Assembly: GCA_028583685.1 (NCBI GenBank)
Contig: JAMXIF010001194.1
Span: forward strand, 4,474,064-4,538,063
Source of the DNA: Petaurus breviceps papuanus
Lineage: Eukaryota; Chordata; Mammalia; Diprotodontia; Petauridae
Reading direction: 5' to 3'
DNA: 64,000 nucleotides
In this document: one piece after another, positions 54,975 through 64,000 of the stretch
How positions within the stretch are numbered: position 1 is the first letter of the stretch
Layout: the number at the start of each line of letters is the position of its first letter
Program-made: the position numbers and the translations under genes
The notes under the pieces: model-generated
Seen by the model: the letters and a program-made list of their open reading frames with translations, nothing else
Database searches by the model: none
What the model was told of the DNA's origin: nothing

Positions 54975-55735
54975 AATGCTCATTGATTAGAAAACTGCTA
55001 AATAAATGGTGATATATAAATGCAGTGGACTATTGCTGTTCTGTAAGAAACAATGCATATGAAGTAGAAAGAACTGAGTTTGAATCCAGATTGAAGCAAA
55101 CTACCTGTTCTTTTTCTTTTTCTTGTTTGGTTTTGTTTCCTCTTTCCCATTGTTCATTCCATCTGATACAATACTTCTTTATAACCTGACTAATGTCTAA
55201 TGTGAAAGTATTTGCAGATACTATACTTGATTGTATGCCGCCATGGGGGGAGGGGAGGGAGAGAAAATTTGAAACTCAAGGAATTGTGGATCTGAATCTT
55301 GTAAACTAAAAGTAAACAAACAAATTAATAAAGACCAAAAATAAAAAAAAAGAAACAATGCATATGATGAATATAGAGAAGCACAGGAAATATTGTATAA
55401 ACTGATATAAAATAAACAGAACCAGGCAAACAATATGCACAATATGCAACTATGTAAATGGAAAGAACAACAAAGATGTCCAAAATTCAATGCTGTGAAA
55501 TTATACAGAGCAAGCTTGGATCCACAGAAGACAGATAAGGATTTACTTCTCTTCCTTTACAGAGGGGAGAGATGGAGGTGAGGGCTATGCAAGTGGAACA
55601 CGGCATAAGTGATGTGATAGTTAGCTTTGCTGAATTTTTTTTCTGACTCTCTGGGGAAAAGGGGGAAGAGGTATCCTGGGAAATGCAGGTGACATAAAAA
55701 CAAAAGACAGCAATATTTTTAATGAAGTAGTTGAA
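54975..55735 (+). mobile_element. L1 3' end interrupted by a younger L1 tail
   Basis: ATATAAATGCAGTGGACTAT leads into GAAACAATGCATATGA, then the insert, then again GCATATGATGAATATAGAGA, CTGATATAAAATAAACAGAA, GCTGTGAAATTATACAGAGC, GTGATGTGATAGTTAGC and GGGAAATGCAGGTGACATAA. Confidence 0.85.
55063..55349 (+). mobile_element. Short L1-type tail with perfect 18-bp TSD
   Basis: Tail from AACTGAGTTTGAATCCAGAT through TATAACCTGACTAATGTCTA, TTGATTGTATGCCGCCATGG and a GGGAGGGAGAGAAAATTTGA segment to a poly-A. AAGAAACAATGCATATGA stands at 55045-55062 and 55350-55367. Confidence 0.95.
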
Positions 55736-56104
55736 CTAGATGATCTTTAAATTTTCTTTTAGCTTAAAAAGTCTATTAATTACCAATTATTAAATCGTAA
55801 GAGCTTGACCAAATTTCTGGTGATTTTTTAAATCTGAATTTAAGGGGTCCAGGACTTTAAAAAAACATTTGGAAAACTGTGACCTAGAGAAAACTGATGA
55901 TGAAGTTATTTAGTATTTTCCATGTGCTCTAAGTACCTTGAGAAAAAATATCTCAGAAATATGCCATGAATTATGGCTTGTCCTAGAAAACAAACATGGA
56001 ACATGATTAACCAATTGAATTGACCACATAGGGGGAGGGGAGGGGAAACAAGAACCCTGTTCCCCAAACGCTTGTTCTCACAAATGAACCTTTATCAGAT
56101 CTAG

Positions 56105-56535
56105 AGAGTGCTGGCTTAGAAGTGAGAATACTTGAGTTGAGTACTGGCTCTGTTGTTTGTTAACTGTGTGACCCTGGGCAAGTCACCTAATCACTTCATT
56201 CTTGTTTCCACATCTATAAAATTAAAGAGTTGGTCTAGCCAGGGGTGGGGAACCTGCAGCTGGAGGCTACATGTGGCCCTCTAGATTCTCAAATGTGGCC
56301 CTTTGGCTGAGTTCAAGCTTTATAGAACAAATCCTTTTATTAAGGAGTCCCAGTCTCATCATCTCTAAAACAGGACACTATGGTGAAATGGAAGTCTTAG
56401 AGTCAGGAAAGACCCAATTTCCAACCTTGTCTCTGAAACTTGGTTGTGTGACCTTATGCAAACCACTTCTCTTCCTGGTGCCTCAGTTTCTTCTCTTGAG
56501 GAAAATTCTTTGCAAATAGTAAAGCCTATAGATAT
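56105..56535 (+). mobile_element. Two MIR relics with a hAT scrap between
   Basis: 56105-56240 (GTGTGACCCTGGGCAAGTCA). 56243-56320 hAT terminus (CAGGGGTGGGGAACCTGCAG, ATGTGGCCCTCTAGATTCTC, ATAGAACAAATCCTTTTATT). 56380-56530 MIR (GTGTGACCTTATGCAAACCA, GCCTCAGTTTCTTCTCTTGA). Confidence 0.75.
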
Positions 56536-56564
56536 GAGTTATTATTATTAAAATATGGATAATA

Positions 56565-56716
56565 TGTGGGGCTAGGAGGCGCAGTGAACAGAGCACCAGC
56601 CCTGGAGTCAGGAGGACCTGAGTTCAAACTTACTAGCCATGTGACCTTGGGCAAGTCACTTACCCCCAACTGCCCTGCCTTCCCCCCTCTAAAAAAAACA
56701 AAGCAAAAAATAAAAT
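56565..56716 (+). mobile_element. tRNA-derived SINE, internally shortened, 15-bp TSD
   Basis: GGGGCTAGGAGGCGCAGTGA, GGAGGACCTGAGTTCAAACT, GTGACCTTGGGCAAGTCACT. About 20-25 bases after GTTCAAA (the usual CCGGCCTCAGACACTTAACA part) are missing. TSD AAAATATGGATAATA at 56550-56564 and 56717-56731, perfect. Confidence 0.93.
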
Positions 56717-56734
56717 AAAATATGGATAATAAAT

Positions 56735-57500
56735 TCCAGTCCTTTGGGGCTTATTGTGAGGATCAAAACTGTCTTTGAAATCTGGGCTTCTGGATGCTAA
56801 TGACATTTCCTTCTTCTGATACCATTCTAAATATCATTACCAGCAATCCAAACCAGATTAACCAGCCAGTTCCAAGCCTTTCTCTACACTCTCTTCACAC
56901 TTTGGTTACTTAAGGCTGTTCACACATCAGCCCTCTGAGCTAACAGACTAAAAAAAAAAATTCTTCCCACTGAAACCACTTTCATCAAAAAGCTCAAGTC
57001 TGTAACTGATCCAAGAGAGGGAGCAGAGCACTACAATGTGAATTGAAAGTCCATTCATTCATTCTTTCCCAGCAACATTCCTTGGCCCCTGGCCAGTTAC
57101 CANNNNNNNNNNATATTTGTAATCTCTATAAGCATTGTGAATATGGCATTGCTGATACAACCACATCCTTAGGAGCCTTCTTGGGCCCTTAAGAACACAG
57201 CTCATTCCTTTCAATATGGTTATCAGATTTGCTGACTTCTCTTTCAAAGATACAGTAAATAAGGTCTACATCTCCTGTCTTTTAGCTCAAAACATACTAC
57301 CTTTAAGAAGACTTGATTGTATTAACTCCACCCCCACCAGTACCACCCCCACCATTTTGATCATTCTTTTATTCTGTGTCCCTTCCTCATATAAGTATTC
57401 AATCTATAATAATTTGCACCCATGGAGAAAATGCCTATGTTTGGGAGCACGTCAATTCACCCATGTATTGAAATGCATTTATTATTTTTCAGCTTCATAT
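56735..57500. other. Low-repeat stretch holding an assembly gap
   Basis: No repeat recognised. A 103-codon plus frame (57216-57527) has no support. Confidence 0.4.
57103..57112. other. Assembly gap (10 N)
   Basis: Ten N inside non-repetitive sequence, so the cause is not a visible simple repeat. Confidence 0.99.
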
Positions 57501-57504
57501 GTAA

Positions 57505-58660
57505 TGGGAGAGAGCACTGCACTTTGAGTAAGAGGACCTAGGTTCAAGTCCAGGCTTTGCCATTTATTACCTGTGAAGCCTTGAGCACCTCTTTCTTTCC
57601 CTCTTTGGGTTTCAGTTTCATCATCTGTAAAATGGGGATAAAGCTATTCTCAGCAGTTCATCAAAGTCCTCCTGATGGCATGGAAGTGACCTGGTTTTTG
57701 AAGGCTATACCAGTGGGGCACAACTCTGGAAAGTTCTACCAGATTCAAAAGGCTTAGAGTAGAAGTTGGTGATCGGTTGTGTTGCTTATCCAGGGATTAG
57801 CCTAGCTAAGTCCAGAGACATTCATCTCTAGAAGTTTGGCAATAAGAGAAGGAAACTTTTGTTGGCTAAAGTAACTCATAAAGAAGTCTGCTCAAGTGCA
57901 GAAGGGTCATGATCTAAATCAGTGAAGGCATGGCCTACACTAATAATAAGAATAATTAACATTTATATAATGCTTCAATGGTTACAAAGCCCTTTCCAAA
58001 TATTATCTCTTTTGATCTTCACAACAGCTCCAGGAAGTAGGTGTTATCATTACCTTATTTTATAGATAAGAAAACAGAGGCAAGCAGGTTAAGTGACTTG
58101 TCCAGGGTTGCACAGCTATTAAGTGTCTTGAGGAAGGATTTGAACTCAGATCTTGACTTCATGTCTAGTACTCTATGTACCAGGTCATCTAGCCACCTCA
58201 AGGATGTCTCAATCCTTGATATATTGAAGTAAATCATACTTGTGCTACCTCCCAAATGAGATGAGGTAGTAAAAGAATTTCGTAGCCATAGAGCATTTAT
58301 TCATCATACATATGCTCAATTGGGCATTGTTATTATTAATGTGAAATTAATGGCAGAAGAAATTAACGTGAAATGCATGGCTGAGAGCAGAGAGGGCTTA
58401 CCTCAGATTCAGAATTAAGCATTGGCTCTACCACTTGGGCAAGCCACTTTTTTTCTCTGAGCCTCAGTTTCCTCATCTACAAAATGAAGATAATCTTTAT
58501 ATCACTTACCACACAGGGATATTCAATTAAATTCAGCAAACATGTATCTAGAATGGAGGAGACAACATGGTATGGTGGAAAGATCACTGAGTCCAGAGTC
58601 AGAAAACCCGGTTTCAAATCCAGCCTCTGACACTTACTACCTGTGTGATGTCAACGTTTT
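57505..58660. mobile_element. Four MIR-type relics
   Basis: 57505-57670 plus (TAGGTTCAAGTCCAGGCTTT, TTTCATCATCTGTAAAATGG). 57935-58210 minus (TTTATATAATGCTTCAATGG, CTTATTTTATAGATAAGAAA). 58395-58520 plus (GAGCCTCAGTTTCCTCATCT). 58555-58660 plus (GTATGGTGGAAAGATCACTG). Confidence 0.78.
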
Positions 58661-58664
58661 CATG

Positions 58665-59325
58665 TGAGAATATCGTGCATGATTTGTTGTGCGTGTTCTT
58701 GTGAGAGTGTTAGTACATGATTTTCTGTTTGCAGATGATTGTGCACTCAATGCAATTTCTGAAGCTGAGATGCAACAAGTATGAATCAATTCTCTGCTGC
58801 TTGTGCTAATTTTGGCTCAACAATTAACACCAGGAAAACATGTATTCCATCAGCCACCACCATATAGCTCCAATGGGCTGGCCATGTGGTTCAAATGCAA
58901 AATGCAAATCTGCCAAAAACACTGTTTAATGGAGAACTCACACAGGGCAAGCATTCACATGGCGGTCAGAAGAAATGATACAAGGACACTCTCAAGGTCT
59001 CTCTCAAGAACTTTGTAATTGATTGTGTGACATGGGAGACACTGACACAGGACCTCTCAGCATGGTGTGCCAACATCAGAGAAGATGCTGTACTCTATGA
59101 GCAAAGCAGAATTCAAAAAGTTCAAAGGAAACTCAGGATACACAGATTTGGAGAATCCATCCCAAATATCCACATGGACTATCTGTGCCCGACCTGTGGT
59201 AGAGCCTGCTGATCTCATATTGCTCTAATCATCTATGCTTGGACACACTGAAATTTGACTTTAGCACAGTAATGTCATTTTTGGTGCTCTTCGAGAATGA
59301 AGGATAATAACCAACCAACCAACTA
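58665..59325 (+). mobile_element. RTE-clade LINE, copy 2, internally deleted 3' part
   Basis: TTGCAGATGATTGTGCACTC (the F/AD-D region at DNA level, compare 49850-49870) to the ACACCAGGAAAACATG part. Near 58866 it jumps to CTCCAATGGGCTGGCCATGT, which in copy 1 lies about 475 bp further on. The last part still reads TWETLTQDLSAWCANIRED and SIPNIHMDYLCPTCGRAC. It ends with AACCAACCAACCAAC. Confidence 0.9.
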
Positions 59326-59329
59326 AATC

Positions 59330-59518
59330 CTCGGACCTATTGATTATTTCCAATTTATTCTGTAAATAGACTGTATGTGATTTGCATGCTGTCTCCCTCA
59401 TCAGATTGTGAGCTCCTCAAGAGCAGGGGCTATCGTTTGCCTTTCTTTGTAACCCAAGCATATAGCTCCAAGCACGGAGTAGATGCTTAAAAAGTGCTTA
59501 TTGACTGACTGACATTAT
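59330..59518 (+). mobile_element. L2 3' end
   Basis: TTTCCAATTTATTCTGTAAA, AGATTGTGAGCTCCTCAAGA, GTAGATGCTTAAAAAGTGC and TTATTGACTGACTGAC. It directly abuts the RTE end. Confidence 0.85.
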
Positions 59519-59519
59519 T

Positions 59520-60024
59520 GAAAGATAATTCACTTTGAGGTGATGCAGAAATCCTTTATTGGTTTCTGTGACTGGGATCAAGATCAAAGAGAATTGGCAT
59601 CTGGACCAGGAAGACCCACTAGTTCTGGGAGTTGTAAGAAGTGAGGAGAGGTAGCTTCCACTCTGTTCTGAAACAGTCTCTCTTTTGATTATGTCACTTG
59701 GACTCAGACAACCTTTCCCTAAGACTTCTAGCAAAAGGAGGAAGATTTCTCACCTCTACCTCCACAGTGGCCATGGCAGCTACAAACACAAGGCAGCAAA
59801 CACTTGAAGAGGCAAGCCAGAGTCTGTGCCTTTTACCCCTGGTTCCCTCTTCTATTCTGTGCTTCCTTTTCTAAGCTCAGGTCACAAACGGCAATACCAA
59901 GAAATGGACATTTCCAGATCTTGTGGTAACCTCATGAGCTCAATAAGTCAGTAATTCCTGAGTCAGTGTCCATTGCCCAGAAAGAGATGTTTCCTGTAAT
60001 TAAACCACTTCTCTAACACATTGG
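59520..60024. other. Low-repeat stretch, nothing identified
   Basis: A 78-codon minus frame (59498-59734) begins inside the L2 tail and is not supported. Confidence 0.4.
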
Positions 60025-60577
60025 ATGACGATCAGAATCCACAAAGCTCTTGACAAGCTAGAACACTGGTCTGAATTAAATAAGATGAAATTTAATAAGA
60101 ATAAATGTAAAGTCTTACACTTGGGTTCAAAAAGTCATCATTACAAGTAAAAGATGGGGAAGATGTGATCAGACAGCAGTTTATCAGAAGAAAGATGGAG
60201 GGGAGGGGGGGAAGTAGTGAACTGAAAGCTCATTATGAGTCAGCAATGTGATATGGCAACCAAAGAAGCATTAATACAACCTTGGACCACATTAAGTCAT
60301 AGTTTCCTAGAATGAGGAATCCTATATTTTGCTCTGATCCTACCACATCTTGAGTGTTGTATTTAGTTCTGTATGCCACTTTTTAAAGAGAATATTGATT
60401 AGATGGAAAATGTTCAAAAGTCGGTAGCTAGGAAAGTAAAGGGTCTTGATTCAATGCCATATGAAACTTGGTCAAAGAAACTGGGAATGTTCAGCCTGGA
60501 GAAGAGGAGACTTAAGGGAAGACATAATAGACATATTTAAGTATTTCAAGGGCTGCCCTGTGAAAGAAAGAACATAA

Positions 60578-60722
60578 GTTCATAGATTAAGACCAAGAAG
60601 GTTGCTCAGAGACAATTTAGTACAATTCCTTCATTTCATAGATGTGGAAATGAAAGCCCAGAGAAGTTAAATTACTTGGCCAAGGTCACGCAGGCAATAA
60701 GGATTAGGTTGGTTCCGTTTGG
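60578..60722 (-). mobile_element. MIR relic inside the CR1/L3
   Basis: TAGACCAAGAAGGTT-type start at the L3 break, then CCTTCATTTCATAGATGTGG, AATTACTTGGCCAAGGTCAC. An older insertion than the SINE that follows. Confidence 0.7.
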
Positions 60723-60753
60723 CCCCTTAGGGATCAATTAAGAGTAATGGGCA

Positions 60754-60917
60754 AGGGGCGGCCAGGTAGCACAGCAAGTAAGAGCACCGGCTCCAGTGTC
60801 AGAACGACCTGGAGATCGAATCCCGGGCTCAGACACTCAGCACCACACCCAGAAATAACTGGCCGTGTAACCTTGAGCAAGTTACTTAACCCTGATTGCT
60901 TAATAAAAAAAAAAAAA
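60754..60917 (+). mobile_element. tRNA-derived SINE, CCGGCTCCAGTGTC subfamily, 13-bp TSD
   Basis: AGGGGCGGCCAGGTAGCACA, GAGATCGAATCCCGGGCTCA, GGCCGTGTAACCTTGAGCAA, A-tail. AGAGTAATGGGCA at 60741-60753 and 60918-60930, perfect. Confidence 0.95.
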
Positions 60918-61040
60918 AGAGTAATGGGCAGAAGTTGCTAAGTAAATTTAGCTTCAATGCCAGGAAAATCTTCCTAAAAATTAGAGCTGTATCAAAATGA
61001 AATGGATTGCCTTGGGAGGTAGGCACTATGTCCTGTTCTA

Positions 61041-61064
61041 ACACACACACACACACACACACAG
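61041..61064. repeat. (CA)n microsatellite
   Basis: Twelve CA units, inside the CR1/L3 3' part. Confidence 0.95.
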
Positions 61065-61534
61065 CATTTAAATAAAGATGGATGGCCACTTGTGTTTGCT
61101 GCAAAAGGGATTTTTGTTCAGGTACAGGTTAGAATGCCTCTGAGACCCTTTCTAACTTTGAGGTTCTAAGACGAATTCTGTAAGTCTGTGAGTCTATGAT
61201 CTTTGACTCCATAATACTTCATATCTACCTCTCTTACACCACTACATATTCTACCCTGTATTATAATTTGCAAATTCAACAATTTTTAAAAATAAAATAT
61301 TATTTTCTTTTCAAGTCAACATTTTCTTTCTCTCACTTCTCCCTTTTACCCCTTCCCCTATTGAGAAAGCAAGAAAAATACATTTCATTTTAAACGTGTA
61401 TAGTCAAACAAAACAAATTCCTGCATTGGTTATGTCTGGAAAAATATACCTTAATCTGCACTCTGAATCTATCACCTATCAAGAGTAAGTAAATGGTTGG
61501 TACGGTTCATCATGAGTCCTTTGGAATTGTGATT

Positions 61535-61685
61535 GGTCATTAATTCAATGATTTTTTAAGTGCCTAGAGAGCTCTGTCCTAGGTACTGATAGAAATGCAA
61601 AGCTTAGACAAGATATTCTTCTTTATCCTCATGTAGTTCAGAATATAGTGTGGGGTAAGAAAAACCCAGATAGTCATATATATGT
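61535..61685 (+). repeat. Dispersed repeat fragment
   Basis: ATTTTTTAAGTGCCTAGAGA, GTCCTAGGTACTGATAGAAA and CTCATGTAGTTCAGAATATA. Confidence 0.6.
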
Positions 61686-61814
61686 TAGCATTCTAAGGAT
61701 CCATGATTTTGTCTATGTCAGTACTTCCTTTACCAATACAGATCCCAGCCCCTCCATGTCTCAGTTGATGGTTCTTATGAGCTTTGCAGTGGGCAAAAAG
61801 AAGTCATCACAATA

Positions 61815-62265
61815 CTAGAATGCAATGGAACATTATTACTGCATTGCAAGAAAGGATAAATATGCTGGATATAGAGATGCATGGCGAGACTTAAATGAAT
61901 TGATGTCAAGTGAATTAGTCAAAAGCAGGAGAATGACTTGTATGATGACTATGACAATGCAAATAGAAAAAACAAGGGCCAAGCAAGAGAAACTCAAAGT
62001 TGTGAAATTATAATGATTTAACTTGGTCTCAAAGAAGAATTTCTCTTCTTTCTTTGCTGAGGTGGACTTTAGGTGTGAAACACTAATTATAACACTAGCA
62101 AATTTAGATGATAAATTGGTTAGTTTTGTGGAACTTTTCCCCTTCTTTTTTATTCTTTTTCATAAAAGACAGTTCTTTGGGTAAGGGAGAGGTAGAGAGA
62201 TGCTGGGAATGTAGGTGATATTAAAAAGAAAAGATACTACTAACAAAACTGTTTCTGAAAAGAAA
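61815..62265 (+). mobile_element. L1 3' end
   Basis: GAATGCAATGGAACATTATT, AGATGCATGGCGAGACTTAA, TGATGACTATGACAATGCAA, AGTTGTGAAATTATAATGAT, GCTGAGGTGGACTTTAGGTG, GGGAATGTAGGTGATATTAA. Continuous, no insertion. Confidence 0.85.
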
Positions 62266-62499
62266 ATTTTACCACCCTGAAATCAATGTGGTGATGAGTA
62301 TATCCTCACAGACCTTAGCTAGTCCTTGGGTAACAGACACATATTACATCACAGGGTCCATACACAAACATTTTTCAGCTTAATAGGATATGTTGAAGTT
62401 CAGACCACACTGGAATAGCCACAGAGAACTGTAATACACAAAATTATATGACAGATGCATTAGAGTGGTACCAAACAAACCACCATGTAAAGTCTGAGG

Positions 62500-62690
62500 G
62501 AAAAAGTTGTTTCCAATTAGATCAATAAAGTCTTCCTTTGAGAGATGACATGCAAAGAAGGGTTTTAAAGGATGGATTGGAGTTCAATAAGTGAAGAGGG
62601 GAAAAGTAAACATTCCAGACATAGGGAAGAAGGTTGACATAGGTATAAAAACATAAGTGCAGGACATGTTTGGGGGCTAAAGAGATCTTA
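62500..62690 (+). repeat. Dispersed repeat, 3' segment
   Basis: GATGACATGCAAAGAAGGGT, ATTCCAGACATAGGGAAGAA and GCAGGACATGTTTGGGG match the late part of 40445-40870 in kind. Confidence 0.5.
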
Positions 62691-62761
62691 ATTTTTACTA
62701 TGACATAAAGATTGTATAAACAAGCAATTCTGAAAGATTTAAGCACTGATTAATTCAATGA

Positions 62762-63098
62762 TTAGCCATGATTACAGAAGAAGCCTGGCTACTTTCATGA
62801 CATGCAAATCTGCAGAATGAGACAAACATTTTTGGACATGACTGGTGCGGAAATTTTTTTTGCTTGACTATGCTTATATGATAGAAGGATGCTCTCTTGT
62901 TCTCCTTTCATTTCTTTTTCTTCCCTCCTTTCCTTTTTGTTTTTTTCTCCCTCCCTCTTCTCTTCCCTTTTTTTCCTTCCTCTTTCCTTCTTTTCTTTTC
63001 TTCTCCCTTTCTTTTCTCTCTTTCTCTCTCGCACTGGATGGGAGAAAGTGAGGAGAAAAAAATTGTAGATAATTGAAAATATTTTTCATGAAAAAAAT
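62762..63098 (+). mobile_element. L1 tail with expanded pyrimidine tract
   Basis: GATTAGCCATGATTACAGAA, AATCTGCAGAATGAGACAAA, TTTTTGGACATGACTGGTGC, then about 130 bases of TTTCC/CTCC repeats (62898-63030) where other copies have a short T-rich stretch, then GGATGGGAGAAAGTGAGGAG. Confidence 0.8.
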
Positions 63099-63099
63099 C

Positions 63100-63270
63100 A
63101 AAGGATCAGCTTTGTGAGCTGCAAGGTACTTTAGAGATCATTTAACTCAATTATATTATTTTATAAATGAGTAAACTGAGGTCCAGAGAAGTTAAGTCAC
63201 AGAGGTAGCAAGTGGTAGAGTCATGAGTTGAACTCATTATCATCTGACTCCCTTCCTGACAATCCTTCTA
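63100..63270 (-). mobile_element. MIR relic
   Basis: TTATTTTATAAATGAGTAAA, AGGTCCAGAGAAGTTAAGTC and GAGTTGAACTCATTATCATC. Confidence 0.75.
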
Positions 63271-63463
63271 TTGCACAACACCTCCTCAGTCTGACTAGCT
63301 CATAGAATGTATGGAGAGAATTTTATGAAATGAGGTTGAAAATACCTTTATGTACATGTCTTCCTCCTCCAATGTTGTCCTCTAATGCCTTTTCATGGTG
63401 TGGGACTTGTCCTTCATTCTTTAAAGTAATGCCAGCAGACTTCAAGCTGTGAAAGGTCCTTAC

Positions 63464-63600
63464 CAAGCAGGAAAAGTTGTTTAGTACAGGTCGAGAGACA
63501 GTCTGTATGTCTTTCATCTGAGAATAAGTCTGGAGAAGCTCATCACCAGGTTGTTCACAAAATGATGAAATTTTTGTGCACAGCAAGTCATAAAGGCTGC
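63464..63600 (-). CDS. Candidate internal coding exon (unidentified gene)
   Basis: Seen: on the minus strand a pyrimidine-rich tract (TTTCTTTCTCCTCCTTTGGT) ends in AG at 63601. The next 137 bases are open in one frame and end TTG with the donor GTAAGG from 63463. The exon would enter in phase 1 (GC finishes a split codon) and leave in phase 0. Its 45 codons read SLYDLLCTKISSFCEQPGDE at the start and SRPVLNNFSCL at the end. No repeat covers 63270-63695. Inference: a host-gene exon, transcribed right to left, with its upstream exons beyond the window and later exons at lower coordinates. I do not recognise the protein. Against it: the frame stays open beyond both splice sites (101 codons in all), so openness does not define the exon. 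Confidence 0.42.
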
Positions 63601-63694
63601 CTACCAAAGGAGGAGAAAGAAACAACATGGAAAAGCTTTTCTTCTGTTTTATTAGAAAAAGTAACCACCCTGATTAAATCATTGATCCTTGAAG

Positions 63695-63835
63695 TGCTGT
63701 CACATTGTAGAAGTGTTATGTGTCTTTATGTCCCCTAGTAGATTGCAATAGATGGGAAGGGGATCTTGTTTATCTCTACATCTTCTGTAGTGCTTAGCAC
63801 AGTGCCTTGTACATAGCAGTGGTAGAGTAGTTAAG
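63695..63835 (+). mobile_element. L2 3' end
   Basis: TAGATTGCAATAGATGGGAA, TCTACATCTTCTGTAGTGCT and GTGCCTTGTACATAGCAGTG. Confidence 0.75.
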
Positions 63836-63874
63836 GCTATACTCTCAGCCAGAGAAAGATACAGATGGGCAAAT

Positions 63875-64000
63875 TGAGTCAAGTTGGCAAACATTTATTA
63901 AAAGTCTACTGTGTGCTAGGCACTGTGTTAAACACTGGCAAGGCAATCAGTGATGTTTCCTTAGTGTAGAGTTGGATTTGACTTAGAGGGTGACTATGGC
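63875..64000 (+). repeat. Dispersed repeat, cut by the window end
   Basis: AACATTTATTAAAAGTCTAC and TGTGTGCTAGGCACTGTGTT. Confidence 0.65.

Larger units (their letters stand above)
60025..61205 (+). mobile_element. CR1/L3 LINE interrupted by a MIR and a SINE
   Basis: TGAAATTTAATAAGAATAAA, GTAAAGTCTTACACTTGGGT, CAGCCTGGAGAAGAGGAGAC, ATAGACATATTTAAGTATTT up to about 60575. The 3' end resumes after the insertions (GCCAGGAAAATCTTCCTAAA, GATGGATGGCCACTTGTGTT, ATGCCTCTGAGACCCTTTCT, ending TGAGGTTCTAAGA). The sequence corresponds to the C-terminal RT and 3' end of CR1/L3. The coding frame is lost. Confidence 0.88.

Noticed and set aside
57216-57527. 103-codon plus frame after the second gap
   Set aside because: No start context or splice signals, and a proline/threonine stretch from ACC repeats inflates it.

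Overview
This is a nuclear, vertebrate, non-coding window, most probably from a marsupial. The sequence shows A/T-rich, CpG-poor DNA packed with tRNA-derived SINEs that open GGGGCGGCTAGGTGGCACAG, a second SINE type with a long 3' part reading GGAGAAGGAAATGGCAAA, MIR/CORE-SINE relics on both strands, L2 and CR1/L3 relics, L1 3' ends, two RTE-clade LINE copies and several hAT fossils. This mixture is what is known of metatherian genomes. The order or species cannot be fixed from the window. Two runs of exactly ten N mark assembly joins.

Layout. 1-5.5 kb: an L1-like tail, AT microsatellites, several SINEs and a hAT fossil. 5.5-12.4 kb: MIR relics, three L2 stretches and a long AG microsatellite holding one gap. 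12.4-14.3 kb: an L1 on the minus strand with a SINE inside it. 14.3-23.8 kb: mostly low-repeat DNA with MIR relics, an L1 3' end, 34-bp-type tail arrays and a possible terminal exon (minus strand, about 18.83-18.97 kb). 23.8-33.1 kb: two CR1/L3 relics, SINEs, L2 tails, a high-copy dispersed repeat, and two hAT fossils at the end. 33.1-44.3 kb: MIRs, SINEs and the longest low-repeat islands. 44.3-56 kb: a nested L1 pair, two copies of an old LTR-like repeat, an RTE LINE and a second nested retrotransposon pair. 56-64 kb: SINEs, a second RTE copy, a CR1/L3 broken by later insertions, an L1 tail with a pyrimidine expansion, and a possible internal exon (minus strand, 63464-63600).

No gene can be called with certainty. 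The best host-gene signal is the 137-bp open block at 63464-63600, minus strand, flanked by a strong acceptor and a GTAAGG donor. A C-terminal exon candidate on the same strand at about 18.9 kb would fit the end of the same or another minus-strand gene, which would make much of the window intronic. That is inference. No viral, bacterial-type, CRISPR or gene-cluster system is present. The most informative content is insertion archaeology: many nested elements still have recognisable target-site duplications and so give a relative order of transposition.
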